Source: CAYLPU01 sp964385635
Lineage (GTDB): Bacteria; Chloroflexota; Anaerolineae; B4-G1
Reading direction: 5' to 3'
Length of the DNA stretch: 64,000 nucleotides
Assembly: GCA_964385635.1 (NCBI GenBank)
Contig: CAYLPU010000015.1
Location: forward strand, 1 to 64,000
The notes below the pieces were generated by a model. It was given only the letters and a program-made list of their open reading frames with translations. It made no database searches and was not told where the DNA came from. The translations under genes were made by a program, and so were the position numbers. Within the stretch, counting starts at the first letter, position 1. Every line of letters starts with the position of its first letter. Shown in pieces: positions 50,873 through 58,482 of the stretch.

Positions 50873-51691
50873 ATGACAAGCACCTTGCAAACTTGTATCT
50901 CATTCGTCTTTCTGGTCGTAAACGTGATTATCTTGTTGGTGATCTTGAGGTTAAATCAACGAACCGGCCCCGATTCCAGTCAGCGGGACCTGCCAGCGAA
51001 TGATGAGTTCGTAGTGGCGACTTCAGTCGCTTTTCCCGCCCCAACAACGACTGAAGTCGTTACTACAAACCGTCAAAACCTCCGTGGTGGACTGCTAGAC
51101 GCATCTGACATCCTCGGCTGGGAGTTTGAATATGCCCGTACCACGGCCAGCGAGGCGATGCGGGATCGGCACACTATGGTCAACTTCTACCTGTTGGCCG
51201 TAGGTGTCGTGGCCTCGGGCGTCGTCACTGTGCTGGGGTGGGACACTGATCTCCCGAAAGCGATCGGAACCGTGCTCCTGTGGCTGGTGTGCGGGATCGG
51301 GTGGCTCTATTTCTTGAAGGTCATTCGCCTGCGCCAGGCGTGGGTTGACAGCGCCAAGACGATGAATCGGATCAAGGAATTCTGCATCCAGCATGCGAAA
51401 GAGTTTGACGCTGATGTACTGCGCACTGCCTTCCGTTGGCAGGCTCACACGCTGCCTGCTCCGCATAAGCCGTGGACTGTGTTCTTCTATTCAGCCATAC
51501 TGATCGGCTTCTTGGACAGCGTGGCCTACGTGGCGGGGGGAGCGTTGTTGGATCTGAATGTCATACGGTCTTCTCCCCTGTTCGTTCTGGGGCCATTGGC
51601 CCTATTCGGGCTGGTCTTTTTTGCCTTTCACGTATGGCTGTATTTCGCCTTCCTGAAACCTGGGTCATCGAAGAAGGAGACTCATAAATGA
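50873..51691 (+). CDS. Multi-span membrane protein, candidate pore-forming effector
   Basis: A 272-residue protein with five likely membrane helices: about residues 8-27, 103-122, 128-148, 203-228 and 238-260. A helical stretch before and between them (EFEYARTTASEAMRDRHTMV, WVDSAKTMNRIKEFCIQHA) resembles the layout of small helical membrane effectors of conflict systems, such as SLATT-type proteins, but I see no family signature. Residues about 45-66 are encoded by a 56-bp inverted repeat inserted in frame (51011-51066). It lies 11 bp after the SIR2 gene. A pore acting after NTPase or protease activation is a guess from context. Confidence 0.7.
   Translation: MTSTLQTCISFVFLVVNVIILLVILRLNQRTGPDSSQRDLPANDEFVVATSVAFPAPTTTEVVTTNRQNLRGGLLDASDILGWEFEYARTTASEAMRDRHTMVNFYLLAVGVVASGVVTVLGWDTDLPKAIGTVLLWLVCGIGWLYFLKVIRLRQAWVDSAKTMNRIKEFCIQHAKEFDADVLRTAFRWQAHTLPAPHKPWTVFFYSAILIGFLDSVAYVAGGALLDLNVIRSSPLFVLGPLALFGLVFFAFHVWLYFAFLKPGSSKKETHK
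51011..51066 (+). repeat. 56-bp inverted repeat inside a coding region
   Basis: Left arm GTAGTGGCGACTTCAGTCG and right arm CGACTGAAGTCGTTACTAC pair at 17 of 19 positions, with an 18-base centre. The reading frame of the membrane protein passes through without a stop. The right arm recurs at 33291-33307. Confidence 0.85.
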
Positions 51692-51699
51692 TTTTCCGG

Positions 51700-51825
51700 C
51701 CTCGAAGCTTTGCAGGCCGTGCGGGGCTGAAGACCCCGCGCTGAGAGAGCGAAGCCCCTTCGGGGCTGGTTCTTAGCCCGCAGGGCTTTGCTCCTTCAGC
51801 CCGGAGGTTCAGCTCCGGGGCGCAG
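51700..51825. repeat. REP-like cluster of hairpins before the Nudix gene
   Basis: Palindromes in series: GCGGGGCTGAAGACCCCGC (51720-51738), AGCCCCTTCGGGGCT (51752-51766), AGCCCGCAGGGCT (51776-51788) and CGGAGGTTCAGCTCCG (51801-51816). Same general kind as the cluster at 14751. It fills the 153-bp gap between the membrane protein and Nudix genes. Confidence 0.8.
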
Positions 51826-51844
51826 ATGATTGAAGGAGATGCCT

Positions 51845-52495
51845 ATGTCCTCAGAACCGTCTCAGCCAGGTGATGCCAGCCCGTGGGTAAAGGTGCTCGA
51901 CCTGGCCGAGGATTATACGTTCGGGAAGTTATTTCGAGTCATCCGTGCGACGCTCCAGTATCGGCGCTTTGACGGCCGGATGAGCGAGCCTGTCACGCGC
52001 ATCAACTTCGAGCGCGGTGACTCCGTGGGCGTCCTGCTGTACGATCCTCGGGACGATGCTGTGATCCTGGTACGCCAGTTCCGCTATCCTGTCTACGCTG
52101 GCCTCAACCCCGATGAGCGCGTTGGCGATGGCGCCAAGCAGGCGTGGCTTGTGGAAATCGTGGCCGGTGTCAAGGATGTGGGTCAGACAGTCAGGGAAGT
52201 GGCCAATAAGGAGTTGCTGGAGGAAGCCGGCTACGAGGTCAAAGGCGAACTGCAACCGATCACCACAGTCTATCCCAGCCCTGGCGGCTCCTCGGAGCAC
52301 ATTCATCTGTTTCTGGGCCAGGTGGATCATCGCCAACACGCTGGCAAGGGCGGGGGTGTCGTGGCAGAGGGAGAGGACACTCATGTCGTGGCTCTTCCCT
52401 TCGGCGAGGCCATGGACATGGTAGCACGCGGCGAGATCCGTGATGCCAAGACGATCATCGCGCTGCAGCACCTGGCATTGCACAGGACCGGGTGA
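51845..52495 (+). CDS. Nudix hydrolase with altered Nudix box (ADP-ribose pyrophosphatase-like)
   Basis: A 216-residue protein of the ADP-ribose/GDP-mannose pyrophosphatase type. Typical features are SVGVLLYDPRDDAVILVRQF, RYPVY, and the Nudix region EIVAGVKDVGQTVREVANKE with LLEEAGYEV. Compared with the consensus G-x5-E-x7-REUxEExGU, the first Glu is Gln (DVGQ) and the Arg of REUxEE is Lys (KELLEE). The last Glu pair, which binds metal, is kept. VYPSPGGSSEHIHLFLGQVD is the usual following block. It could hydrolyse ADP-ribose or act as a weak or altered enzyme. GAAGGAGAT precedes ATG 51845. It is the last gene of the array, after a hairpin repeat. Confidence 0.85.
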   Translation: MSSEPSQPGDASPWVKVLDLAEDYTFGKLFRVIRATLQYRRFDGRMSEPVTRINFERGDSVGVLLYDPRDDAVILVRQFRYPVYAGLNPDERVGDGAKQAWLVEIVAGVKDVGQTVREVANKELLEEAGYEVKGELQPITTVYPSPGGSSEHIHLFLGQVDHRQHAGKGGGVVAEGEDTHVVALPFGEAMDMVARGEIRDAKTIIALQHLALHRTG

Positions 52496-52554
52496 TCTTC
52501 CCGTTGGACGAACAGCCCCCCAATTCACAGAACGCAGCTACTCAGCCCGGCAGT

Positions 52555-52615
52555 CGTTACACAGAGTTACACGGAGAAGACACAGAGAACCACAGAGAGA
52601 GATAGGGAGATAGCC
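52555..52615 (-). repeat. Dispersed repeat, inverted copy of 20643-20698
   Basis: On the minus strand this reads GGCTATCTCCCTATCTCTCT and on to GTGTAACTCTGTGTAACG; about 56 bases match the copy at 20643 with a 4-base length difference. It sits in the 52496-52953 gap, which also holds GGTCGGCGTAGGGTCGGCGT (a short tandem repeat at about 52669) and a possible RNA gene. Confidence 0.75.
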
Positions 52616-52712
52616 CGTCGTTGAAGCCTTGACTCTCAGACTCTGGTCACCGCGTGGGGTTCCCGTAGGGTCGGCGTAGGGTCGGCGTCAAGTCCTGCGA
52701 GGCAAAGTGTGG

Positions 52713-52848
52713 TATACTATATGCAGAGTTAGGGACGGTTTCTCTTCTTCTCCTCCTTTTGGTGAGGGCCGGGGTGTTGTGACCCCCGGCTCTCCGCAAT
52801 TATATACGTAGAGCGGGGCCAGTGAGCATGACCCACTGGCTCTTTCTG
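52713..52848 (+). ncRNA. Putative small RNA with two hairpins and terminator
   Basis: TATACT (52713-52718) has only a weak -35. From about 52725 comes a pyrimidine-rich stretch (TCTCTTCTTCTCCTCC, able to pair with Shine-Dalgarno sequences), a hairpin GCCGGGG / CCCCGGC (52769-52792), and a final hairpin GCCAGTG / CACTGGC (about 52818-52840) followed by TCTTTCT. There is no ORF with a ribosome-binding site. The final hairpin plus T-rich tail looks like a terminator. No known RNA family is recognised. Confidence 0.35.
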
Positions 52849-52953
52849 TGTGCTGGAGAAGCGTCACACCCCCTTGATGCTCGCAGAAAAGGTGGCTCGT
52901 GAGCCCGCTCCGAACGATTCAAGGTGGCTCGAGTGATCCAGAAGGGACAGCAA

Positions 52954-54732
52954 TCAGACTGAGCCGCGTACCGTCTCGAAGAACGCCCTGTACACAGGCC
53001 CTCTGGGGTTGTCGTGTGTGTCCACGATACCTGAACCGGCCATTTTGTTCGACCACCCGAACCAGATCACCACCGGCACCCGTTCCCGGTAGTGTTGCTC
53101 CACCTCGGCGTAGACTCCCTTCAGGTACTCCGCAATATCCTCCCAGTGGAAACTGCTGTCGTCCGCCAGGCTCCAGTCTATCGGAACTCCGATCTCGGCG
53201 ATCCATATCGGGATGCCGGGCAGCCCTTGTGTGGCCACTCTCAGGTAGTCGCGCAGCATGCCGAAATTGCTGAGGGGCAACTGCGCGCCCTCGACTACGT
53301 ATTGCCCGTAGGGATGCATCCCCACCGCGTCAACGGGCCACTCGCCATGCATCGCCGCGCGTGTCTGCTGGATGTAGTCCACGTTTGCTTGCGCACCTCT
53401 GCACACACCGCCGAATACCACCAGTGCTTCGGGGTCCACTTCTTTGATCGCCCTCCCTGCCCCGAGCAGGATGGGGGCATAGATCTCCGGCGTCACGTGG
53501 ATGGAAGTGCCCTCGCCGTGCGGGTTGTCCCCCTCGTTCCAGATCTGATAGGCGGCCACCCGGCCCCTGAAGTGCTGCGCTACCCCCTGCACGTAGCCGG
53601 CGAAATCTCGCGCGTACCTGGGCCAGTCACCGTGGTCCCACGGGCCGTGTCCCCAGAAGGATTCCCAGTTGAGGATCAGCAGTGTCCTGGTACCGGCGGC
53701 GCGGTAGCGATCGATGATGTCACCATAGTGCGCGAACGACTGCTCCAGCGTCAGATCTGGCAGCGCGCTGTCCTTGAATACGAAGCGCACCCATCCTACA
53801 CCCCGCAACTCCTCAGCGGTGGGTGTCCGGTGTGGGCTGCGGGGCCAGTGATCCGGATCTTGAGAAGGGGGCTCGGGCTGGAGGTTGATGCCGTAGTGCT
53901 CGGCCCTCTTCGCCCCGGTAATCACCGTGACGCTACTGCTGCTCTCGCCGCTCTCAAAGTCCCGGATCAGCGGGTACAGGCTGGGATGGATGGTGTGGAT
54001 GCCGTAGAGGCTGAAGAAGGTCGGTTTATGAGCCGCTAGCCGGTTGAGCCAGGGCTGGAACTCGGCCGCCGCCAGCAACCGCAGTTCGGGATCTTCGTGG
54101 AAGGGGCCCAGAGCGGGATACATCGGCGGCTTGTAATCCAGAGAGCCGTAGAAGCGCTCGTACTGCGCATAGGTCCACTCGTCAATGACCGTCTGTGCCT
54201 GGTTGGCCGGGGCCACGCTGGTGTTGGAGTAGTAATAGGTGGCGTAGGCCATCGGCATCAGCCCGCCCTTGCAGAGTGCGTTCAACGTCTTGTAGGGCAG
54301 GCCGCTATGGTCATCAATGTTGGGGAACGAGCAGTTGTAGACCCGATTGGGGTCCACCCCAAGAGTGAGCGCGTGGTCCACCAGCCGCTGGGCAGCGTCG
54401 TGCAAACCATCACACTGGTCTTCTACGTTCAGGATCACGCCCTGGTAACCATTGGCGAAGGCTCGCTGGATGAGCCGGGCCTCCTCCTCCGGGTACAACA
54501 TGCGTATGAAGATCCAGGCCATAGGCACCAATCCAGCGTCCGAGATCTGCTGGCGCACGGAGGGGGCGCGCTCGTAGTACACTGTCCTCCGCACGCCGTC
54601 ATTGGACTCAGGCGTATCGCCCACCTTGGCCAGGATGTGAGTGAGGCCCATCAGCGGTGCTTGCTGGATCGCCTGCGCCACGTGGGCGGTTGTCACCGCC
54701 CACACTCCCTTGCCCGAAAGTATTTGACTCAT
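52954..54732 (-). CDS. Two-barrel glycoside-hydrolase-like protein
   Basis: A 592-residue protein without a signal peptide. Residues 1-260 look like a TIM barrel of the type that follows GVWAVTTAHVAQAIQQAPLM with VILNVEDQCDG and MAYATYYYSN. Residues about 310-590 are a second barrel resembling retaining glycosidases of clan A: LLILNWESFWG, YQIWNEGDNPHG (E400, likely acid/base) and IPIWIAEIGVPIDW (E513, likely nucleophile), then VVIWFGWSNK. The substrate is unknown. GAAGGAGGAAAG precedes ATG 54732. The N-terminal barrel may be a pseudo-enzyme. It is alone on its strand next to the conflict array, and I see no functional tie. Confidence 0.8.
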   Translation of the reverse strand: MSQILSGKGVWAVTTAHVAQAIQQAPLMGLTHILAKVGDTPESNDGVRRTVYYERAPSVRQQISDAGLVPMAWIFIRMLYPEEEARLIQRAFANGYQGVILNVEDQCDGLHDAAQRLVDHALTLGVDPNRVYNCSFPNIDDHSGLPYKTLNALCKGGLMPMAYATYYYSNTSVAPANQAQTVIDEWTYAQYERFYGSLDYKPPMYPALGPFHEDPELRLLAAAEFQPWLNRLAAHKPTFFSLYGIHTIHPSLYPLIRDFESGESSSSVTVITGAKRAEHYGINLQPEPPSQDPDHWPRSPHRTPTAEELRGVGWVRFVFKDSALPDLTLEQSFAHYGDIIDRYRAAGTRTLLILNWESFWGHGPWDHGDWPRYARDFAGYVQGVAQHFRGRVAAYQIWNEGDNPHGEGTSIHVTPEIYAPILLGAGRAIKEVDPEALVVFGGVCRGAQANVDYIQQTRAAMHGEWPVDAVGMHPYGQYVVEGAQLPLSNFGMLRDYLRVATQGLPGIPIWIAEIGVPIDWSLADDSSFHWEDIAEYLKGVYAEVEQHYRERVPVVIWFGWSNKMAGSGIVDTHDNPRGPVYRAFFETVRGSV

Positions 54733-54789
54733 CGCTTTCCTCCTTCCTTATCTGGGTATGGCCAAAACCGATAAAGAGACTGCTAATCT

Positions 54790-55023
54790 CTAGCGATTGA
54801 TGATCCGCACTATGATGTTCAGCAGAAGCGTCAACAGAATGCTGAGGACAATCGAACTGGCCAGTGGGACCAGGCAGGTGAAGCCTGGCCTTTCGATGCG
54901 GATGTCGCCTGGCAAATGGCCCAGGAAGGGTGTCTTTGAGAGCAGCCACAGTAACCCACCGAGCAAGACCAGCCCGCCTCCTACAACCAGCAATAACTTA
55001 CCTGTCGTCTCTAGACTGTTCAC
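54790..55023 (-). CDS. DUF2905 family small membrane protein
   Basis: A 77-residue protein starting at GTG 55023, with two membrane helices (about 8-28 and 50-75) and the family motif FLGHLPGDIRIERPGFTCLV between them. Members are small membrane proteins of unknown function. The GTG overlaps the kinase stop by 4 bp (GTGA), so it is translated together with the kinase. A longer frame upstream would overlap the kinase gene and is not supported. Confidence 0.8.
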   Translation of the reverse strand: MNSLETTGKLLLVVGGGLVLLGGLLWLLSKTPFLGHLPGDIRIERPGFTCLVPLASSIVLSILLTLLLNIIVRIINR

Positions 55024-56117
55024 GGCAGCCCCCCCAGGAGTACATTCAACGCTGCCGCCAGGCCCCAGAAAAGCAGGAAGAAGCCGATCAGCGTGCCGGC
55101 AATCGCCGCCAGCAGCGCCCACCCGCTGCCTCCGTGCTCTGGGCTTTCTTTTGGCTCCGATGGCCAGATGATTTCCAGTGGGATCGGGGCGGGCGGTGGC
55201 GTTGGATGCGCTGGCACGCTCGTAACGATGGCCGGATGGCGCAATGCCTCAGCCACGATAGCGGTGGTCTCCAGAGCCTGGCCTGTTGCCCCCTTCTCCA
55301 CTGCCTCACGGAACGCGGTGACGAGTGCATCCACTGACTCGTAGCGCAAGTCGCGATTACGGGCTAGCGCCTTGATAATCACCTGGTTCACGGCCAGAGG
55401 CAGACTGGGGTTGATTATCCGCGGCTGCGTTGGCGGTTCGCTCAACCGCTTGAAGGCGACCGCCAGTCCCGGTGCGCCTTCAAATGGTACGCGCCCGGTG
55501 ACTATGTGGTACAGCACTGCCCCCAGGGCATAGATGTCGGCCCGAGGGTCCACCGTCTCACCTCTCACCTGTTCGGGAGCCATGTAGGCAGGTGTGCCCA
55601 GGCCCATCCCTGCCTCTGTGATGAACGAGGGATCCTTCAGAATCTTGACCAGGCCAAAGTCGGCCAGCAGTACCCAGTTTCCCGGTCCCAACAGAATGTT
55701 GCCCGGCTTCACGTCGCGATGGACGATGTCCCGGCTGTGGGCGTACGAAAGCGCACTTCCTACCTGTTCCAGGATTTCGAACGCGAAGTCGGGCGTCAAA
55801 GGCTCCCCCATCAGGTTCGCCAGTGACCCGGTGTCCACGTACTGCATGACGAGGTAGACCAGATCGTCCTGCTGGTCAAAGTCGTAGACGGGCAGAATGT
55901 TGGGGTGGTCCAGTTGGGCGATGGACTTGGCTTCGCGGACGAAGCGCAGGCGGAACGTCCGCTCGTCGGCGAAGAGGGGAGAGAGCACCTTGACCGCCAC
56001 GTACCGGTTGAGTTTGGGCTGAAGTGCCTTGTAGATGTCGGCCGTGGCTCCGCGCCCGATGTGCTTCACGATTTCGTATTCGCCCAGTTTCTTGCCCACC
56101 AGGTCGTGTTTTGTCAT
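55020..56117 (-). CDS. Membrane-anchored Ser/Thr protein kinase
   Basis: A 365-residue Hanks-type kinase. Catalytic elements: GRGATADIYKA (Gly loop), K43 in VAVKVL, HRDVKPGN with D135, DFG at 153-155, and GTPAYMAPEQVRG in the activation segment. A linker follows (about 275-330), Pro-rich (AHPTPPPAPIPLEI). One membrane helix lies at about 335-358, and only a few residues are outside, so no external sensor domain is present. The ATG overlaps the ruvB stop by 4 bp. It forms a coupled run ruvB-kinase-DUF2905. Confidence 0.94.
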   Translation of the reverse strand: MTKHDLVGKKLGEYEIVKHIGRGATADIYKALQPKLNRYVAVKVLSPLFADERTFRLRFVREAKSIAQLDHPNILPVYDFDQQDDLVYLVMQYVDTGSLANLMGEPLTPDFAFEILEQVGSALSYAHSRDIVHRDVKPGNILLGPGNWVLLADFGLVKILKDPSFITEAGMGLGTPAYMAPEQVRGETVDPRADIYALGAVLYHIVTGRVPFEGAPGLAVAFKRLSEPPTQPRIINPSLPLAVNQVIIKALARNRDLRYESVDALVTAFREAVEKGATGQALETTAIVAEALRHPAIVTSVPAHPTPPPAPIPLEIIWPSEPKESPEHGGSGWALLAAIAGTLIGFFLLFWGLAAALNVLLGGLP

Positions 56118-57133
56118 AGTAATGTCGGTTGCTCCGCTCGTCGGTGGGGCAGGCCCAGATGCTCGTAGGCCCGCGCCGTCGCTACTCGTCCTCGGGGCGT
56201 GCGGTCCAGGAAGCCCAGTTGCAGCAGATATGGCTCGACCACATCCATGATCGTGTCGGGCTCCTCGCTCACGGCGGCTGCGACGGTGTCCAGTCCCACA
56301 GGGCCACCGTCGAATTTTTCGATGATCGTGCGTAGCACACGCCGGTCCAGGTCATCTAAGCCACGTTCGTCCACTTCCAGCAGTTTCAGTGCCTCACGGG
56401 CTGCATTGGCGGTGATACGGCCATCGGCACGCACCTGGACGAAGTCGCGCACCCGTCTGAGCAGCCGTAACGCCACCCGGGGTGTGCCCCGGCCGCGCCG
56501 GGCGATCTCCGCTGCTCCCGCGTCGTCTACCTCCACCTTCAGCGCCCACGCGGCCCGGCGCACGATGGCCTCCAGCGATTCCTGGTCATAGAAGTCCACG
56601 CGGAAGATGATGCCGAAACGAGACCGCAGTGGGGCGGTCAGCAATGCCAGGCGGGTGGTGGCTCCCACGACGGTGAAGCGTGGCAATTTGAGTCGAATGG
56701 AGCGGGCGCTGGGTCCTTTACCGATGACGAAATCGAGTGCGAAGTCTTCCATCGCTGGATAGAGAATCTCCTCAACGGCCCGGCCCAGACGATGCACTTC
56801 GTCAATGAACAGTATCTCTTTCTCGCGCAGGTTGCTCAGGATGGCGGCCAGGTCGCCGGCTCGCTCGATGGCCGGGCCGGAGGTGACCCGGATTGGCATG
56901 TCCATTTCATTCGCGATGATGTGGGACAGCGTGGTTTTTCCAAGACCCGGGGGACCGTAGAACAACACGTGATCGAGCGGTTCATTGCGTTGCTTAGCCG
57001 CCTTGATCAGAATGGCCAGATTCTCTCGCACGCGGTACTGCCCGATCAGGTCGGCCAGTCGCCGCGGGCGCAGTGCCGGGTCGAGCACGGATTCTTCTTC
57101 CTGGGGTTGGGGTGAGATGATGCGGTTGTTCAT
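56114..57133 (-). CDS. ruvB: Holliday junction branch migration helicase RuvB
   Basis: RuvB is the hexameric motor that drives Holliday junction branch migration with RuvA. The 339-residue length and motifs fit: LRPRRLADLIGQ, Walker A YGPPGLGKTT (59-68), Walker B LFIDEVHRLG, GPSARSIRL, VGATTRLALLTAPLRSRFG (sensor and Arg finger) and a C-terminal winged helix (PYLLQLGFLDRTPRGRVATA). ruvA and ruvC are not in the window. TATAAT at 57149-57144 lies only about 10 bp before the ATG with no Shine-Dalgarno site, so the mRNA may be nearly leaderless. Confidence 0.97.
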   Translation of the reverse strand: MNNRIISPQPQEEESVLDPALRPRRLADLIGQYRVRENLAILIKAAKQRNEPLDHVLFYGPPGLGKTTLSHIIANEMDMPIRVTSGPAIERAGDLAAILSNLREKEILFIDEVHRLGRAVEEILYPAMEDFALDFVIGKGPSARSIRLKLPRFTVVGATTRLALLTAPLRSRFGIIFRVDFYDQESLEAIVRRAAWALKVEVDDAGAAEIARRGRGTPRVALRLLRRVRDFVQVRADGRITANAAREALKLLEVDERGLDDLDRRVLRTIIEKFDGGPVGLDTVAAAVSEEPDTIMDVVEPYLLQLGFLDRTPRGRVATARAYEHLGLPHRRAEQPTLL

Positions 57134-57143
57134 TCTGGGAGTG

Positions 57144-57149
57144 ATTATA
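57144..57149 (-). promoter_or_regulatory. -10 element upstream of ruvB
   Basis: TATAAT on the minus strand, 10 bp before the ruvB ATG. The -35 is uncertain (TTTACC at 57174-57169 with a long 19-bp spacer). Confidence 0.4.
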
Positions 57150-57182
57150 CAACAAAAGTGCCTAATAGGGTAAATGCTGCCT

Positions 57183-57211
57183 TTGACAAGCCGGGGGCTC
57201 AGGGGTACAAT
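57183..57211 (+). promoter_or_regulatory. Sigma70-type promoter of upp
   Basis: TTGACA (57183-57188), 17-bp spacer, TACAAT (57206-57211), 59 bp before the upp start. Tandem 8-bp repeats fill the leader. Confidence 0.7.
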
Positions 57212-57212
57212 T

Positions 57213-57260
57213 CAAATCATCAAATCGTCAAATCGTCAAATCATCAAGTCATCAAGTCAG
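57213..57260 (+). repeat. Six tandem 8-bp repeats in the upp leader
   Basis: CAAATCAT, CAAATCGT, CAAATCGT, CAAATCAT, CAAGTCAT, CAAGTCAG in a row, starting 2 bp after the -10 box and ending about 10 bp before the ATG. Confidence 0.85.
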
Positions 57261-57269
57261 AGGTGAGCC

Positions 57270-57899
57270 ATGACGTCGCAAGTGCATATTTCGACCCATC
57301 CGCTGGTGCGGCACAAAATGACGCTTCTGCGTGATCAGCGCACGGACCCCAAGAAGTTTCGCGAACTGCTGCGGGAGATCGCTGTTCTGATCGTCTATGA
57401 AGCCACGACTGACCTGGTGATGGAGGAGGTGGCGGTGATGACGCCATTGGGGCAGGCCAGCGGCTGTCGGCTGCGGGAGCGAGTTGGTCTCGTCCCCATT
57501 CTCCGCGCTGGCCTGGGGATGGTGGAGGGAATCTGGAACATGATGCCCAACGCTGAGGTGTGGCACATTGGCCTCTTGCGCGACGAGCGGACGCTGGAGC
57601 CAGTGGAGTACTACAGCCGCCTTCCGGTCAGCCCTACAGTGGACGTCTGCCTGATTCTCGACCCGATGCTCGCTACAGGAGGATCGGCGGTGGCGGCGGT
57701 GGATATTCTCAAGCGCTGGGGGGCCAGACGGATCAAGTTCGTGGGTGTCATCGCGGCCCCCGAAGGCGTGCGACGTCTGACGACAGCCCATCCTGACGTG
57801 CCGCTGTACCTCGCTGTCGTGGATGAGCGACTGAACGAAACAGGGCTTATCGTGCCGGGGCTGGGAGACGCGGGGGACCGGCTGTTTGGTACTGGGTAG
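57270..57899 (+). CDS. upp: Uracil phosphoribosyltransferase
   Basis: Upp makes UMP from uracil and PRPP in pyrimidine salvage. The 209-residue length fits. Motifs: HPLVRHKMTLLRDQRTDPKK at the start, LVPILRAGLGMVEGI, the PRPP-binding loop CLILDPMLATGGSA, VGVIAAPEGVRRL and the uracil-binding end GLIVPGLGDAGDRLFGT. AGAGGTGA lies just before the ATG. Confidence 0.97.
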   Translation: MTSQVHISTHPLVRHKMTLLRDQRTDPKKFRELLREIAVLIVYEATTDLVMEEVAVMTPLGQASGCRLRERVGLVPILRAGLGMVEGIWNMMPNAEVWHIGLLRDERTLEPVEYYSRLPVSPTVDVCLILDPMLATGGSAVAAVDILKRWGARRIKFVGVIAAPEGVRRLTTAHPDVPLYLAVVDERLNETGLIVPGLGDAGDRLFGTG

Positions 57900-57930
57900 T
57901 CAACGGATGGGGCAGCGAAAGAGGATTCCA

Positions 57931-58368
57931 ATGGGGCTTGTGAAAGATGCGCCGCACAGTGATTTGACATACAAGGCTGTTGGCTTGGCGATGACGGTGC
58001 ACAATGATCTGGGGCCAGGACACCGTGAAGCAGTATATCAACGTGCGTTGGCAGCCAAGTTGCGCGATGCTGATCTTGTTTTCGCCGAGGAACCATGTAT
58101 CTCGGTCGAGATGGACGACGGCACGGTTGTCGGGCTCTACTACCCTGATTTCGTGGTCGAAGATGCCGTAATCGTTGAGATCAAGGCTCATTCCCATTCT
58201 CTCACGAATGATGATGTTGCGTAGGTTATTGACTACTTTGCCGGAACTGACTGCGATGTAGCCTTACTGATCAACTTTGGTAGACGGCGTCTGGAGTGGA
58301 AGCGTCTCTTTCCGCCTAAGAAGATCAGCGAGCACCGGCGCAAGAAATGGGGCAAGAGACTGGCATGA
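57931..58368 (+). pseudogene. GxxExxY-family protein interrupted by an in-frame TAG
   Basis: ATG 57931 (AGAGGATT upstream) opens a GxxExxY protein: LTYKAVGLAMTVHNDLGPGH, then REAVYQRALAAKL and VEIKAHSHSL. A TAG at 58222-58224 follows DDVA; the frame then continues without another stop as VIDYFAGTDCDVALLINFGR to a TGA at 58366. Together the two parts give a full 145-residue family member. A single change of CAG (Gln, usual at this place) to TAG explains the break. It may be a pseudogene or still make an N-terminal fragment. The family function is unknown; it has a PD-(D/E)xK-like core. Confidence 0.75.
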
Positions 58369-58376
58369 TCCACTTT

Positions 58377-58482
58377 CCTCCGTTTGTCCGTTGCCATCCG
58401 TTGACATCCGTTCATCCATTGCTATCCGTTGACATCCGCTTGTCCGTTGCTATCCGTTGACATCCGTTGGTGATCCGTTGAC
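58377..58482 (+). repeat. Degenerate tandem words before the phosphosugar transferase
   Basis: ATCCGTTG, ACATCCGTT and TTGTCCGTTGC words repeat about ten times. The repeat runs into the likely start of the next gene, so its first codons are uncertain. No other signal is seen. Confidence 0.75.
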
